The notes: generated by a model from the letters alone, not told the origin. Positions 40,871 through 50,632 are shown, numbered from the stretch's first letter. The stretch: DNA of 64,000 bases from Symbiodinium natans (GCA_905221605.1 CAJNDS010000157.1:148024-212023); one strand, 5' to 3'. Numbers and translations: made by a program.

Positions 40871-42702
40871 GTGATACGCACGGCCGGCATTCTTCCATAC
40901 CCAGAGAGCACATGCCGGCTGGAGATGTGTTGCTGCATGCAGGCCAGCTTGTCAGGGTTTGGGGCTTCGGGCGTGCGCCCAGCACAACAAGACGCCGTTA
41001 AGGACCTCAGTCCTTCCATAAACGGACCCCTTGCGCCATATGAAGTGAGGGTTTGCATGCATGTCTACGTTTGAGGGGCCTCTAAATCTTCATGAGGGCT
41101 TTGGGGGTTGCCTGGTTTAGAAATATGAAATATGCATCCGGGGCGTTCACATGGAGGGGGGTATCGCACTTCGGGCGGTCGTTCTTTCTTCGAATGGATT
41201 GTTTTAAGTCGTGCCGGAAACATCAACGTCTCCGCGAAGTATCCTGACTTATGAGCTTTCACGCATTCAGGGTTTGGCCAGTCTTGAGGTGTGTTTTTGT
41301 CCTAGATGTGCAATTCTCTCCATTCTGGCGGACTCCTCGTAAAGCTTTCGCTCCACATCTTGCTCGAAAAAAAGAACAGTCCCATACGCCGCAGTGCATT
41401 ACGAGCTAGATTTCGCTTGGTGGCAGGAGATCTCACCAACACGGGTGAACTTGAGCAAGTGCAGTCCTTCAGCAAGTGGCTGGAAGATTATCCTGCAAAG
41501 AAGAAGGTCATCATTGCTGGAAATCACGACATCACCTTCCAGGAGGACTACTATATAGCCCGCGGGGCTCAGCGATTTCACGGCGGTATCCGCTATGATT
41601 GCAGCCAGGCAAAGCAGCTGCTCAAGAACGCCATCTACTTGCAGGACCCTCCTAACCACGCAACAAAACCTCACGAAGCCCAAGACCTTCTATCCTCAGC
41701 CTGAACAACTTTTAAGTCATTTACCCGAAGGCTCGGGCAATCTTACATAGTGACATAGTAGACATGTCTTGCGTGAAGGTTCATTTTGTGCTTCTGTGCC
41801 CGGCCCCCATGGGTTGGAGGACTCCTCGACGGAAGTCCATGGCTACAAGATCTACGGTTCCTGGGTCAGCATCCTCTACATTTTTGTGTCTTGGGATTCT
41901 ATATATGAGGGTATTTTACACCAGGTGACGCAGGAGACGGACCCTTTCCGCTGCCTCCCTTCCTACACAACATTTGTTCAACCCTAAGACTTAAACCCTA
42001 AACCCTAAACCCTAAACCCTGATTTTTTCAAGAAGGGGAACCCAGGTTCTCCCTGGCAGCCCGACTTTTACGACTGGGCCTTCAACCTGCCGAGGGGTGA
42101 ACAACTACAGAGGCGCTGGGGCGCCATTCCGGTCGACACCGACATCTTGCTGAGCAAGCAACCTTTAGAAGTTTCTTGTGTATGGAGCCCTCATGAAGAG
42201 ACACTTGCGGATCACATGTATTATCTATCTATCACTAGATTAAGGGAGCTAGCAGCGTAACTGCTTGTGCTTGGCGGGGGGGGGGGGGGGTCCAGGGAAG
42301 TCAGCAATTAGGATATCCTTTTGGTGCATGGCCCACCAGCTGGATATGTGGACATCACCCCGGTGGGGCGAGTTGGAGATGCCGATTTACTCGCTGCCGT
42401 CCAGAATCGCAGCATTCCAGTGGTGGTCACAGGACATCAGAAGGTGTAGGGGCGGGGACTAGGGTTTAGTTTTGATTTAGATTAGAGTTAGACGTTAGGG
42501 CGATTCAGCAGTGTTGGCAGGACACCTGCATATGGCTCATGGCGTGGCAACGGATAACGTGACTCTCTTTGTCAATGCAGCGACCTGCACGGAAGACTAT
42601 CAGCCCATACAGCCGCCCATTGTTTTTGACCTGCCGCCTGCCAAGCAACTCAGAGAAGTCATTGCGCACGCTGCAGGACGTCAACGACAAGGGCCGGCCT
42701 AG
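40871..42702 (+). CDS. Calcineurin-type metallophosphoesterase, MPPED/UPF0046-like
   Basis: A hydrolase of phosphoesters with a two-metal centre; the substrate in this subfamily is not well defined. Assigned exons: 40871-40942 (DTHGRHSSIPREHMPAGDVL), 41427-41644 (GDLTNTGELEQVQSFSKWLE ... IIAGNHD), 41820-41856 (DSSTEVHGYKIY), 42046-42140 (GSPWQPDFYDWAFNLPRG), 42312-42432 (DILLVHGPPAGY ... VVVTG) and 42521-42702 (HLHMAHGVATDN ... IVFDLPP, stop TAG). All joins keep frame. Metal ligands expected for the fold are present in order: DTH, GD, GNHD, VHG and GHLH. About 240 residues are covered, close to full length, but the first strand before SDTH is in an exon I could not place. Introns are 484, 175, 189, 171 and 88 bp; four of the five start with GC or GA. 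Confidence 0.9.
40943..41426 (+). other. Metallophosphoesterase intron 1 (GC-AG)
   Basis: It follows CAT GCA G and ends TGGCAG. Removing it rebuilds HAGDLTN, the family's second metal motif. GCAG precedes both cut sites. Confidence 0.75.
41645..41819 (+). other. Metallophosphoesterase intron 2 (GA-AG)
   Basis: It starts GACCCTCC and ends GTTGGAG before GAC. The sequence AG|GAC is present at both ends. CTCCTAACCA just inside the left end faces GGGTTGGAG at the right end, an imperfect terminal inverted repeat. Confidence 0.75.
41857..42045 (+). other. Metallophosphoesterase intron 3 (GT-AG) with telomere-type repeat
   Basis: It starts GTTCCTGGGT and ends ACCCAG before GTTCT, so GTTC is repeated at both cut sites and CTGGGT/ACCCAG forms a 6-bp inverted repeat. 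Four CCCTAAA units at 41989-42020 lie inside the intron, 25 bp from its 3' end. Confidence 0.8.
42141..42311 (+). other. Metallophosphoesterase intron 4 (GA-AG)
   Basis: It starts GACATCTTGCTGA and ends TCAGCAATTAG before GATATC. TTGCTGA and TCAGCAA form a perfect 7-bp inverted repeat just inside the ends, and GAyATC is present at both cut sites. A G tract of about 15 lies near 42276-42290. Confidence 0.75.
42433..42520 (+). other. Metallophosphoesterase intron 5 (GA-AG)
   Basis: An 88-bp intron with AGGACA at both cut sites (ACAG|GACATC and GCAG|GACACC). Removing it rebuilds VVVTGHLH. Confidence 0.75.
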
Positions 42703-42980
42703 ATGGTGCTCAACAACAGAAGCGCAGCGCATGAAACAGGAAGAGTATTTCGTGGAGTCCTGGCGTGGCGAGCACAAATTCTGGATGCTTCGTTGGGGCG
42801 TGCCTGGGTGTTTGTTAGGGTAAACTTTCGTGCATGCTTTGAACTCTTTGGGACCCTGTGGCACCGCATGCGAACTAATGCTACGATGCTGCTACGAAGA
42901 CGTCATAAGACGATTAGTTTAAATCTGGAAGGAAGGCCTCGTTTTTTCAAAAACAAGTATGTGCGGCGAATAGGGCTAGG

Positions 42981-43223
42981 GTGGTTCTTTCGTTGTTGAC
43001 GAACATTGTTGGATTGCGAGCCATCGAATGCATAAAATGTCAGGATGACCAGCTTCAGCAAGCGCCCAAGCGTGACGGTTGCCTGATTTGCAGCGGCACC
43101 ACCACACGCCGCCAGCGGCCGACACAGCCTGGCGCAGGCTGCGGCGAGCTCCACATGGCCCACCGGCTTTCTGAGATGAAAGCCGCGTTGAAGATTGGTG
43201 GAAAGAAACGGAGATTCCGCTCC
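42981..43223 (+). CDS. Exon candidate, Cys-pair protein
   Basis: The frame reads NIVGLRAIECIKCQDDQLQQ, APKRDGCLICSGTTTRRQRP and GAGCGELHMAHRLSEMKAAL, ending in a basic KIGGKKRRFRSN where a simple repeat begins. Two CxxC pairs 16 residues apart could form a zinc ribbon, but no named family fits. It lies about 280 bp downstream of the metallophosphoesterase stop on the same strand and could be a separate gene. Confidence 0.42.
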
Positions 43224-43224
43224 A

Positions 43225-43440
43225 ACTTACTACTAGTTACTGTACTACTTACTACTACTTTCTACTACGTGCTACTACTTACTACTACTTACTGCTACTT
43301 CCTACTGCTTACCACTACTTACTACTACTTACGCCGACTTACTACTACTTACTCCTACTTACTACTACTTACTCCTACTTACTACCACTTACTACTACTT
43401 ACTACTGCTTACTACTGCTTACTGCTACTTACTAGGACTT
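43225..43440 (+). repeat. ACT-rich decamer-like repeat
   Basis: About 20 units of CTT plus ACTACTA(C) variants. On the + strand it extends an ORF with a Tyr/Leu/Thr-rich low-complexity tail, which is unlikely to be real protein. Confidence 0.9.
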
Positions 43441-43853
43441 GCTAGAGGGTTAGATAAGGCTTTTTCTGGCTTAGGTTTTAAGGTTGTTCGAGAATCAGAC
43501 CCAGAGTAGTTTTCAACAGACCCTAAACCATGGAAGCTCGGAGTCCTGGAGTCCCCGAGCCAGATTCAGAACGGATCGTGGTCCTCCATGCATCTTCAAC
43601 TCAACTAGCTCACAGTGCCGCAGCCCCTTCACAACTTGGGCTCATTCCAGCGGCAGTGAGCCTTCCAGTGAAGCCTTCATGTTATCCTCAGCAAGTCCAA
43701 ACCCAGAGCCTTACCGCCCCGCTAGCTTGCCATGCTCAGCTTTGCATCCCGTTCTTGGATCAATCGAAGCAAGCCCGTTTCAACGATGGCTGCTGCTGCG
43801 GCTGCTCTTGTTTCTACTGACACACTCTTGTTCATGCTTGCTTTCCGCCGCAG

Positions 43854-44072
43854 GCCTTTGTGGCTTCAGCTCCATGTTTGTCTGACAATTACCCAGACAA
43901 TCCTGAAGAAGGGGTCGTGTGCTTGAAAGCGGAAGAGCCTGGAATCCTTAGCCTTGAAAGCCCAACAGCAGTTGCAGTTTGCCAAAAAGGATTAGGGTTC
44001 TTCCTAAGTGCAAGCATACTTGAGAAATTGCACGACCCAAGAACCACCGGTTACTTGAACCTGATCCCTTGA
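43854..44072 (+). CDS. Terminal exon candidate, unknown protein
   Basis: A strong acceptor (CTTTCCGCCGCAG) precedes AFVASAPCLSDNYPDNPEEG, VVCLKAEEPGILSLESPTAV and FFLSASILEKLHDPRTTGYL, ending NLIP and TGA. Acidic, well-mixed composition in a single open frame supports coding. The upstream exon probably lies at 43484-43800, but three frames are open there. The family is unknown. Confidence 0.52.
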   Translation, partial: AFVASAPCLSDNYPDNPEEGVVCLKAEEPGILSLESPTAVAVCQKGLGFFLSASILEKLHDPRTTGYLNLIP

Positions 44073-44471
44073 ATCTCGAGTAGTCTTTTTCTGGTCGACC
44101 CTTTGAGTTCAAATCGTCCAGTCCATGGCAGTGCTGTTCAAAGCATGAAGTCCACCTGTCTGCCAGGCCAGCACCTCGTAATTTACCGCAATATGTATGA
44201 ACGTCTCATAGGACCCTTGATGTTGTTCGAGCTCTATTAATAATGTGTTCATCGTTATCCGTGCAAGGGCCCTATATGAACGCTCCATTGTGCTTGTAAA
44301 CTGGCCCGGGCACGCCTTGGGTTGGTTTAGACTTGTGTTAACCTCGAGGAGCATTGACCATCCCAACAGTCTCATCCATGGCTACTGATCTGGGAACAGT
44401 TTGTGTGGCCACGTTAAGAGCAAATCTGGTCCATACTCCTCGCTTTGCCACAGATCTAGCAGGACTCCTAA

Positions 44472-44801
44472 CAAAAGCCCTTCGAAGAGGGTTGCTCAGT
44501 CTTCAACGACCTCGTGGTAACTCCATGTGGACTTACTTTTGCGCCCGAAACTCTTGCCTGAGGCCTTCTGATTGCTACTGGTACCGCTACTCATGACCAC
44601 CGCTACTACCAACTTCCGTTTGCTGTTCTTTCTGCTTCCATGGCCATCAGGAAGCTACGAAGTTCTGAGACTGTGCCTTGGAGCAAGCAACGGTCTTGGG
44701 GTTTCGTTACGTTTACGTTTTCGTTTGCATCAATGTTGGACCGATTGGCCACTGGTCGATGCCATATTAGTATTCTTGTTCTCTCACCTAGGCTCTTCTA
44801 A
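44472..44801 (+). pseudogene. Coding relic with in-frame TGA, unknown protein
   Basis: One frame reads KPFEEGCSVFNDLVVTPCGL, TFAPETLA, then TGA at 44559-44561, then GLLIATGTATHDHRYYQLPF and AVLSASMAIRKLRSSETVPW, ending LSPRLF and TAA. Composition is continuous across the stop. An intron acceptor at CCTGAG|GCC is the alternative. The frame at 44354-44590 (MATDLGTVCVATLRANLVHT) is also open and may be a preceding exon. The family is unknown. Confidence 0.45.
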
Positions 44802-44849
44802 AGACACTGCACTTTGGCTGTATACATACTATTCTATAATACCCTAAGG

Positions 44850-45602
44850 TGCACTCGTGTGCTGTGTTGTTAACTTCTTGATGGACAGGTGTTGAGATCA
44901 ATCATTCAACTTAAGTTGAAAGCTGGTTGTCAGCCCAATGCGCAGGTCTCGCTGCTTCTAACGTTAGAAGTTGAGATGCGTACTAGCTTTCCATATACGC
45001 CCTTAGGAAGTTCATCACAGGACAGACGAGTTACATCCGCTTCAACTCCGACTTTAGTAAACTTCTAAACTTACAGCCCTGCGCACCAATCCCTAGACCG
45101 TAACCCTCGGAAGCACCCGTAGCAAACAACAATCAAAACTTTCGGACCTTTCGAGCCCGCAAGCCTCAAACTTCAACCCGAAGGGTTCGGGGTTTCGGGT
45201 TTTGGATTGGGGCTTTTTACAGGGGGTTTTGGAATCCAGGCAAGAAACCCCAAACGCAACATAGCCCAAACCCCCTGTCGACCCTTAACTCACACCTAGA
45301 CCTTGAATCCTTAAAGTCCCTAGTTGTAACCGGGCTCGCCCAGCTGGGTGTAGCATGCGGCAAGGGTCCTATCACAGGGGTCCAAGAAGGGGGGGAGGGG
45401 GGTTGGGTTTCGGTGTTTCGGCGGCGCGGGCGTTCCGGGGGGGCGGGGGGTTTTAGGGGGTTCCAGGCCCACAAGGGGTGTTGGTTTTTTCATGTTTTTG
45501 GGTGTGATCTCTTTAGGAAGGAAACCGCTTTTCGGCTGGAAGCCCAGGCGAACTCTTAAAGCCCAAACCCCTAAACCTCAAAACCCTTTGCATGTTTTCG
45601 TA
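44850..45602. other. No gene seen
   Basis: Mostly CCCTAAAC- and CCCGAAG-like degenerate text with G runs at 45390-45460. No ORF with protein-like composition. Confidence 0.45.
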
Positions 45603-45669
45603 GGTGGTGAGGGCATGCCGCGAGTGGGGCCATTGTCCCTGGCGTGCTTCTGGGCAGCTTGCCTGACAT
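45603..45669 (+). CDS. Weak exon candidate with hydrophobic segment
   Basis: After TTTTCGTAG the frame reads GGEGMPRVGPLSLACFWAAC then LTW, and ends at ATG|GTATGT. It is short and could be chance. A G18 tract near 45816-45832 follows. Confidence 0.28.
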
Positions 45670-46182
45670 GGTATGTCATAGCTCACTGTACTTGTACTTG
45701 GAAATCCGTGTCTAAAGTCGGGCCGCGGCAACATGCATGTGGGCAAATACAGTCCGAGCCTCCTTTATGGCAATACTGTTGATCTTTGTCACGCTTTGAT
45801 CGCATGCATCGGGGCGGGGGGGGGGGGGGGGGTTGTCGTACACATACGCACACATGGGCTTCTTCCTCCGCCGCTGAGCCCCCTCGTGCGGACCTCGCGC
45901 TGCCTCTCCCGCTGGCACCGCCTTGTAAGATCCAGGTTTAAAGAGATTCTTGTGGGCGGCGCGTTTGTTCCGTAGGACTCCTCAATCCCAGCTTGCAAGA
46001 TGGAGTTGAAAGAGTCCTGACTCATCCAATCTCCTCCGCCCTAGTTAAACTTAAACCCTAAATCCTAAGAAACATGAGGCTCACCACATTCAGTTCAAGA
46101 AGTCACGCAAGCAGACCCAAAAAAAACCCAGCTGGAAGAATAGCTCCAGCCTTGTTAGACATGACGAAGTCAGCACCCGCCA

Positions 46183-46407
46183 TTACAACCACAAACCTGC
46201 GAAATTCTTTATGCCCAGCCTCCCATTCCCCCTTCCTGGCTTCCGTGCCTTAAGGCCTTGTTCTGCCTTAGTTTCCGCATTTGCTGGGGAGCACGGGCCC
46301 AAAACGATGCGCTGGACATTGATGCCGGTGAGGTGCAAGAGTGGGTTCTGTTCTGGGATTGAGGGTTGCAGGGACGTCAGCCAGAGGTGCCTTAGCCAGA
46401 TGCACAT
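46183..46407 (-). CDS. Weak open frame, unknown protein
   Basis: The minus-strand frame reads PSIPEQNPLLHLTGINVQRI, VLGPCSPANAETKAEQGLK and NGRLGIKNFAGLWL. It seems more protein-like than the overlapping forward frame (46211-46654), which is Ser/Cys/His-rich and runs into a fold-back element. Confidence 0.3.
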   Translation of the reverse strand: MCIWLRHLWLTSLQPSIPEQNPLLHLTGINVQRIVLGPCSPANAETKAEQGLKARKPGRGNGRLGIKNFAGLWL

Positions 46408-46564
46408 GCAGTCACTTCAGTTAGCCTGTTCCATTCTCTCACGCCATCCGAAGCCAAAGACCAGTGGATTCCTCATTCCCTCCCCGGTCCAAGCCCCGAT
46501 GGTTCTCCATAGCCATACTTTGCTACATTGCTGCTACATCATGCGAGAACTGAGGGTGTGCTAC

Positions 46565-46660
46565 ATTCCGAAATCAGGGGTACATGATTGGGGTCCTTAT
46601 TATACGCGAATCTTACTACTTGGGGTCTATTTTAGGGATCCCCCATTTTCCTGAGCCCCC
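46565..46660. repeat. MITE-like fold-back element, family A
   Basis: ATTCCGAAATCAGGGG and the interior words GGGGTCCTTATTATACG, TCTTACTACTTGGGGTCTAT align with the reverse complement of the 25.25 kb copy. The right end is more diverged (CCCCATTTTCCTGAGCCCCC). It ends about 30 bp before an exon candidate. Confidence 0.65.
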
Positions 46661-46691
46661 GCACATGTCGTATGAATTGGTCATGTCGCAG

Positions 46692-46821
46692 CAGGATGCC
46701 GATGAGCAGCTGCTATGGATGTGGGGCGACATCTTTACCAGCGCCTCCGACTTTCTGTGGACCCTCGTTTGCACCAATGAGTGTGGGGCTAGACGAGCTC
46801 TGGAAAAGCAGCGGGACAGCG
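46692..46821 (+). CDS. Exon candidate, unknown protein
   Basis: After ATGTCGCAG the frame reads QDADEQLLWMWGDIFTSASD, FLWTLVCTNECGARRALEKQ and RDSG, ending at AGCG|GTTTAC in phase 1. The acidic/aromatic composition is unmistakably protein-like, and the frame may extend upstream as MSYELVMSQ. The family is unknown. Confidence 0.55.
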
Positions 46822-47039
46822 GTTTACGGTTCAGGATTTGGGCTGCCCCTTAAGAGTCCAGGATTTGGTTTTTGAGGCTTCGCACTGGGGATGTCAACGC
46901 GCCCAGTTTCACAAAGTCATGACGGCATGCAGCTTCAATGGCACAACGAAAGCAGCGCTCTCCAGCAGATGATACTTTAGTCGAAAGTAGTTTTGTTCTA
47001 CGACCCTAAGCCCGAAAGCCGTGCAAGATGCCCTGGCAG

Positions 47040-47199
47040 GACTTTTGACATCTCCTGGTTTGCCATCTTTGCTGTCCCGGCCTTAGTGAAAGCAAGCTCA
47101 GCACACTTCAAGGCAGCAGTCGATCCCAACAAAGTGCTCGTAGTTAACAGCTTGCTGAATAGCATTCACCAAGAAGAACACCAGCAAGCTCAGCCCTAA
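47040..47199 (+). CDS. Terminal exon candidate, unknown protein
   Basis: After CCTGGCAG the frame reads TFDISWFAIFAVPALVKASS, AHFKAAVDPNKVLVVNSLLN and SIHQEEHQQAQP, then TAA. A hydrophobic N-terminal part precedes a helical, polar C-terminus. It may belong to the same gene as 46692-46821 with an intervening exon near 46930, but phases cannot be verified. Confidence 0.52.
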
Positions 47200-47807
47200 A
47201 CCTGGACACCCCAAACCCTGACCCCCAGGCGTTTGCAGTGTTTCTTTGGTGCTGGCAACCCTCCCATCTCATGGGCAGCAGCGCGCACGACGGAGAAGGC
47301 ACCGCAGAAGGGGAAGAGTGGGGCCTGCAAGCGGTTTTGGGCTTTTCGGGTTAGGGCGGGTTTGGGTTTTAGGCTTCGAGTTCAGGTTCGAGGGGTAGGG
47401 TTCAGGGTTAGGGCAAGATAATGGTTAGACTGGGGGTCATCATGCAGCACTCTGTCTCTTGCTCTTCTCCAGACATCAGTTGGTGTCTGGTCTATTGAGT
47501 CTACTGGCACTGCCTGCTTTACCCTTGCATGACTGCATGAGGTCAGAAGATCGATCACGACTGGGAGCCTGAACCATGGCAACTTGTTCACATGCAGCTC
47601 GTAGTCGTACCGCCGTTGGTTCCCTATGGTTCCCTAGGAACTTCTGTGAGTCTGTCGGCAGCCGGCGTGGGCACTTCGTTTTTTCTGTGACTCTGTCAGC
47701 ATAATACGGCTAATTAAAGGACTGGCTCAGCACGTCTTCACTTATCAGGCCCGCCATGAGCCGAGCACGCCCGCTCGGCATTCAAATCAAAATTCACATG
47801 GCATACA

Positions 47808-47932
47808 GTCGTCGTAGTAGTCGTAGCAGCAGTCGTAGCAGTAGCCGTAGCCGTAGCAGTAGCAGTAGCAGCAGGAGTCGTCGCAGTAGTAGTAGTAGCA
47901 GGAGTAGCAGTAGTAGCAGTAGTAACAGTAAA
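47808..47932 (+). repeat. (GTAGTC/GTAGCA)n trinucleotide repeat
   Basis: A 125-bp mixed GTA/GCA/GTC triplet tract gives Ser/Arg or Leu/Arg low-complexity ORFs on either strand. No gene is inferred. Confidence 0.9.
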
Positions 47933-48391
47933 CCAGCAGCTCGGGGCTTTGCTCCCGAAGCAGCTTGCCTTGCAGTAGATGACAGCTCGAATTCTACATA
48001 GCACATTAACATCGTATACGGTCGTACACAATACTATAAAGCGCTGTAGATGATGATAATACGCGGTAAAAATTTGAGGTCTGCAACGCTGTTTTCGTCG
48101 CTGACAAGCCACGTTCCCGGCATCGTTGGCTTCGTGGGCTTCCAGAAGATCGTGGTAGCCAGGACTCCACCGGGATTCTATTGTCGCACAAGATGTTGTA
48201 GATGGGATTGACTGTAGTCCATTCTCCTACACTGCGGTATACTGGGTTGGGATCAGGGGACTGGTTGCTTCAAGCCAACCGTAATTGTAACAGCAATCTT
48301 GACAGCAAAATGGCAGGAAGCAGTAGATACTAAGTTACTAATGGTACTGTACTCGCACTCATGGTTTTAGTCTTAGTAGTACTAGGCCGCA

Positions 48392-48422
48392 CTAGTCGTA
48401 CAAGTCGTACTTGTACGACTAG
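48392..48422. repeat. Perfect 13-bp inverted repeat, 5-bp loop
   Basis: CTAGTCGTACAAG, loop TCGTA, then CTTGTACGACTAG. It sits in a region rich in CGTAC/CTAGT words (48370-48490) and could form a tight hairpin or cruciform. Confidence 0.8.
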
Positions 48423-48795
48423 CACGACTAGCACGGCTATTACGAGTTCTTGCCTGGTTCAAAACATGGTTCGTACTAGTACTAGTAGAAATGTGTATAG
48501 TGATAGCAATCATCATACAATCACGGCAGATGGCATTGGGCCAAGGCCACGGGTGCTCGGTTCTGTCTTTCCATTGGCTGGGTTGGAAAGTTCTTGCAAG
48601 GTGCCCCAACCCAGCTCACCCCAATTGTCCGCCTGGAGGCCCAATGCCCTAAACCCCAAACCCTTCTGAACCCTAAACCACCTCAACAAGCCTCAACCCC
48701 GAGTTCCGGCAGCCTGAACTCCTGATTCGAAGCAGCTTAGGGCTAAGGTAAATTTCCCTTCGCCTGCGAGGATTGTTTCCGCGAGTCAGCCGACC

Positions 48796-49200
48796 GTGCT
48801 GCTTTCGCCTGCCAATGTCCTTTTGCACCTGGGCTGTGCACTTTCCCAAGGACCAGCCAAACTCCAGGGGTTCAGTCTGGTTCTTCGCACTGTGTTTGAA
48901 ATAGTGTTTGTTTGCTCTTCTTTCTGGCACTTCCTTTCTGAACGGTTCTGGGAGACCTACACCTCGCGTAAGCCGCTTCTCGCGCGTCTTTCCCGCTCAT
49001 CTCAATCAAGGCTTGTTGTGTTTAGAAGAGCCCCAACAAACCTAGAGACCCAAGACAGAAGAAGACGCCACAAGCTGCGTGCTTCAGCTGGAGCTGCGCG
49101 TGTGTCGCCGAATCCCCCGCGAGGTACACCAGCATCCTCATCTCAATGGCTGCGACCTTCACCAGCCTCATGCCCCTCCAGCCAAATAGAACAGAACCCC
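48796..49200 (+). CDS. Weak open frame preceding a minisatellite
   Basis: The first third of a 350-codon frame reads ANVLLHLGCALSQGPAKLQG, FSLVLRTVFEIVFVCSSFWH and ERFWETYTSRKPLLARLSRS. The remainder of the frame is translation of a minisatellite and should be ignored. A mildly hydrophobic first segment could be a signal anchor. The family is unknown. Confidence 0.28.
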
Positions 49201-49284
49201 TTTGCTGGCACCCCTTGGTTCCTTTTGTGTCTTTGTGTTAGGGTTGGGGGGGCTCTACCATCATTTACTATGGGATTTGCGCCC

Positions 49285-49805
49285 CAGCGTGCCCTCCGTT
49301 ACAGCACCTGCTACAGTTCCGCTACAGCTCCGTTGCGCCTCCGTTACAGCTCCGTCACAGCTTCCGTTGCAGTTCCGATGCAGCTCCGCTCAGGCGCACC
49401 TCCGTTACAGCTCCGTGACAGCTCCCTTGCACCTCCGTTACAGCTTCCGTTACAGCTTCCGTTACAGCTTCCGTTACAGCTCCGTTACAGCTCCGTTACA
49501 GCTCCATTACAGCTCTGTTGCACCGCGGTCACAGCTCCGTTACAGCTTCCGTTACAGCATGTTACAGCTCAGTTACACAGCTCCGTTACAGCTCCGTCGC
49601 ACCTCCGTTACAGCTCCGTGACAGCTCCCCTGCACCTCCGTTACAGCTCCATTGCACCTCCGTTACTGCTCCGTTACAGCTCCATTGCACCTCCGTTACT
49701 GCTCCGTTACAGCTTCCGTTACAGCATCGCTACAGCCGGTAGCGCTCCGTTGCAGCCTCCGTTACAGCTCCGCTCCTTTCCGTTACAGTTTCTGTTACAA
49801 GCCCC
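49285..49805 (+). repeat. 11-bp minisatellite CTCCGTTACAG
   Basis: Around 45 units of CTCCGTTACAG and variants (CTTCCGTTACAG, CTCCGTGACAG, CTCCATTGCAC) run for 520 bp. The unit length is not a multiple of three, so its ORFs are incidental. Confidence 0.95.
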
Positions 49806-50216
49806 GTTACCGGCGAGCATTTCTGTCATAGTACAGGCCTGCAAATGATAGTAGAGCCCCTCCCCAATGTTAGGGGTCTCACGGGCCCACAAGCCAGACC
49901 TTTTCCATCTGCAGTATCCAAATAGGGTTCGGCAATGGAGGGTTCGGGAATGGTGTGTTCTTGGGGCCTCCAACTTTGCGACGGGTGCAAGCTCGGGTTG
50001 GAACAGGCTGAAGGGCTAAGCCGAAAGGGGTTGTAAGCATCGGAGCACAGGATTCGAGCAACTTTAGGCAAGTGGTCCCTTGTTGTGAGCAAGGTGTACT
50101 CAACACATGTGCTCTTAACTTGGCGACCTGAACGCGAACCAACCTCGGAACCACTGCAAATCCATGATGTAAACACATCTCTACCCTAAACCCTAGACCG
50201 AGACTCTAGCACGACT

Positions 50217-50632
50217 ATGCTGGGCTTCACCTGGAGGTTCCTCGCCGTGGACTACTTGCGGCATCCTGGCCTCTTCAATTGTTTGCCTGTCATAGAGCTT
50301 CGATGCAATCGGGCCCGAGACTTCGGCCTGACAACACCCCTCGACATGTTAAAGTCGCAGGTTAGCACACGCAAGGCCCAAGGCACCAGATTCTGCATCC
50401 CTTCTTAACCTGCATCGCATGAACGAGGAATACCTTGAGCACTAGCCGCTGTAAGGAGCATGCCAAGGCTGAAGCCCTAAACGGCAAACTCCACAGCCGA
50501 GGCGCCTGGCCATCCACAGCGCCAAGCGTAGGCGCTCCGGGTTTCCAGGAGTTTCCCGGTTCCCTGTACTTCGTGATCTGGGCTGCAGGGCATTTGGCAG
50601 TTGGTGAGAATTGCAAGAATGAGAGGTCCTGA
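50217..50632 (+). CDS. Two-exon gene fragment, unknown protein
   Basis: Exon one (50217-50360) opens MLGFTWRFLAVDYLRHPGLF, continues NCLPVIELRCNRARDFGLTT, PLDMLKSQ and ends in phase 0 at CAG|GTTAGC. A second exon (about 50440-50632) reads SRCKEHAKAEALNGKLHSRG, APGFQEFPGSLYFVIWAAGH and GENCKNERS before TGA. The first is strongly protein-like; the join between them is assumed from spacing only. The family is unknown. Confidence 0.5.

Noticed and set aside
47811-47935. CRISPR-like or SR-protein coding interpretation of the GTA/GCA repeat
   Set aside because: No regular repeat-spacer structure exists, and the Ser/Arg reading comes from the triplet composition alone.
49202-49848. Long Ser/Thr/Leu/Gln-rich frames
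   Set aside because: They follow the 11-bp minisatellite and have no conserved composition outside it.
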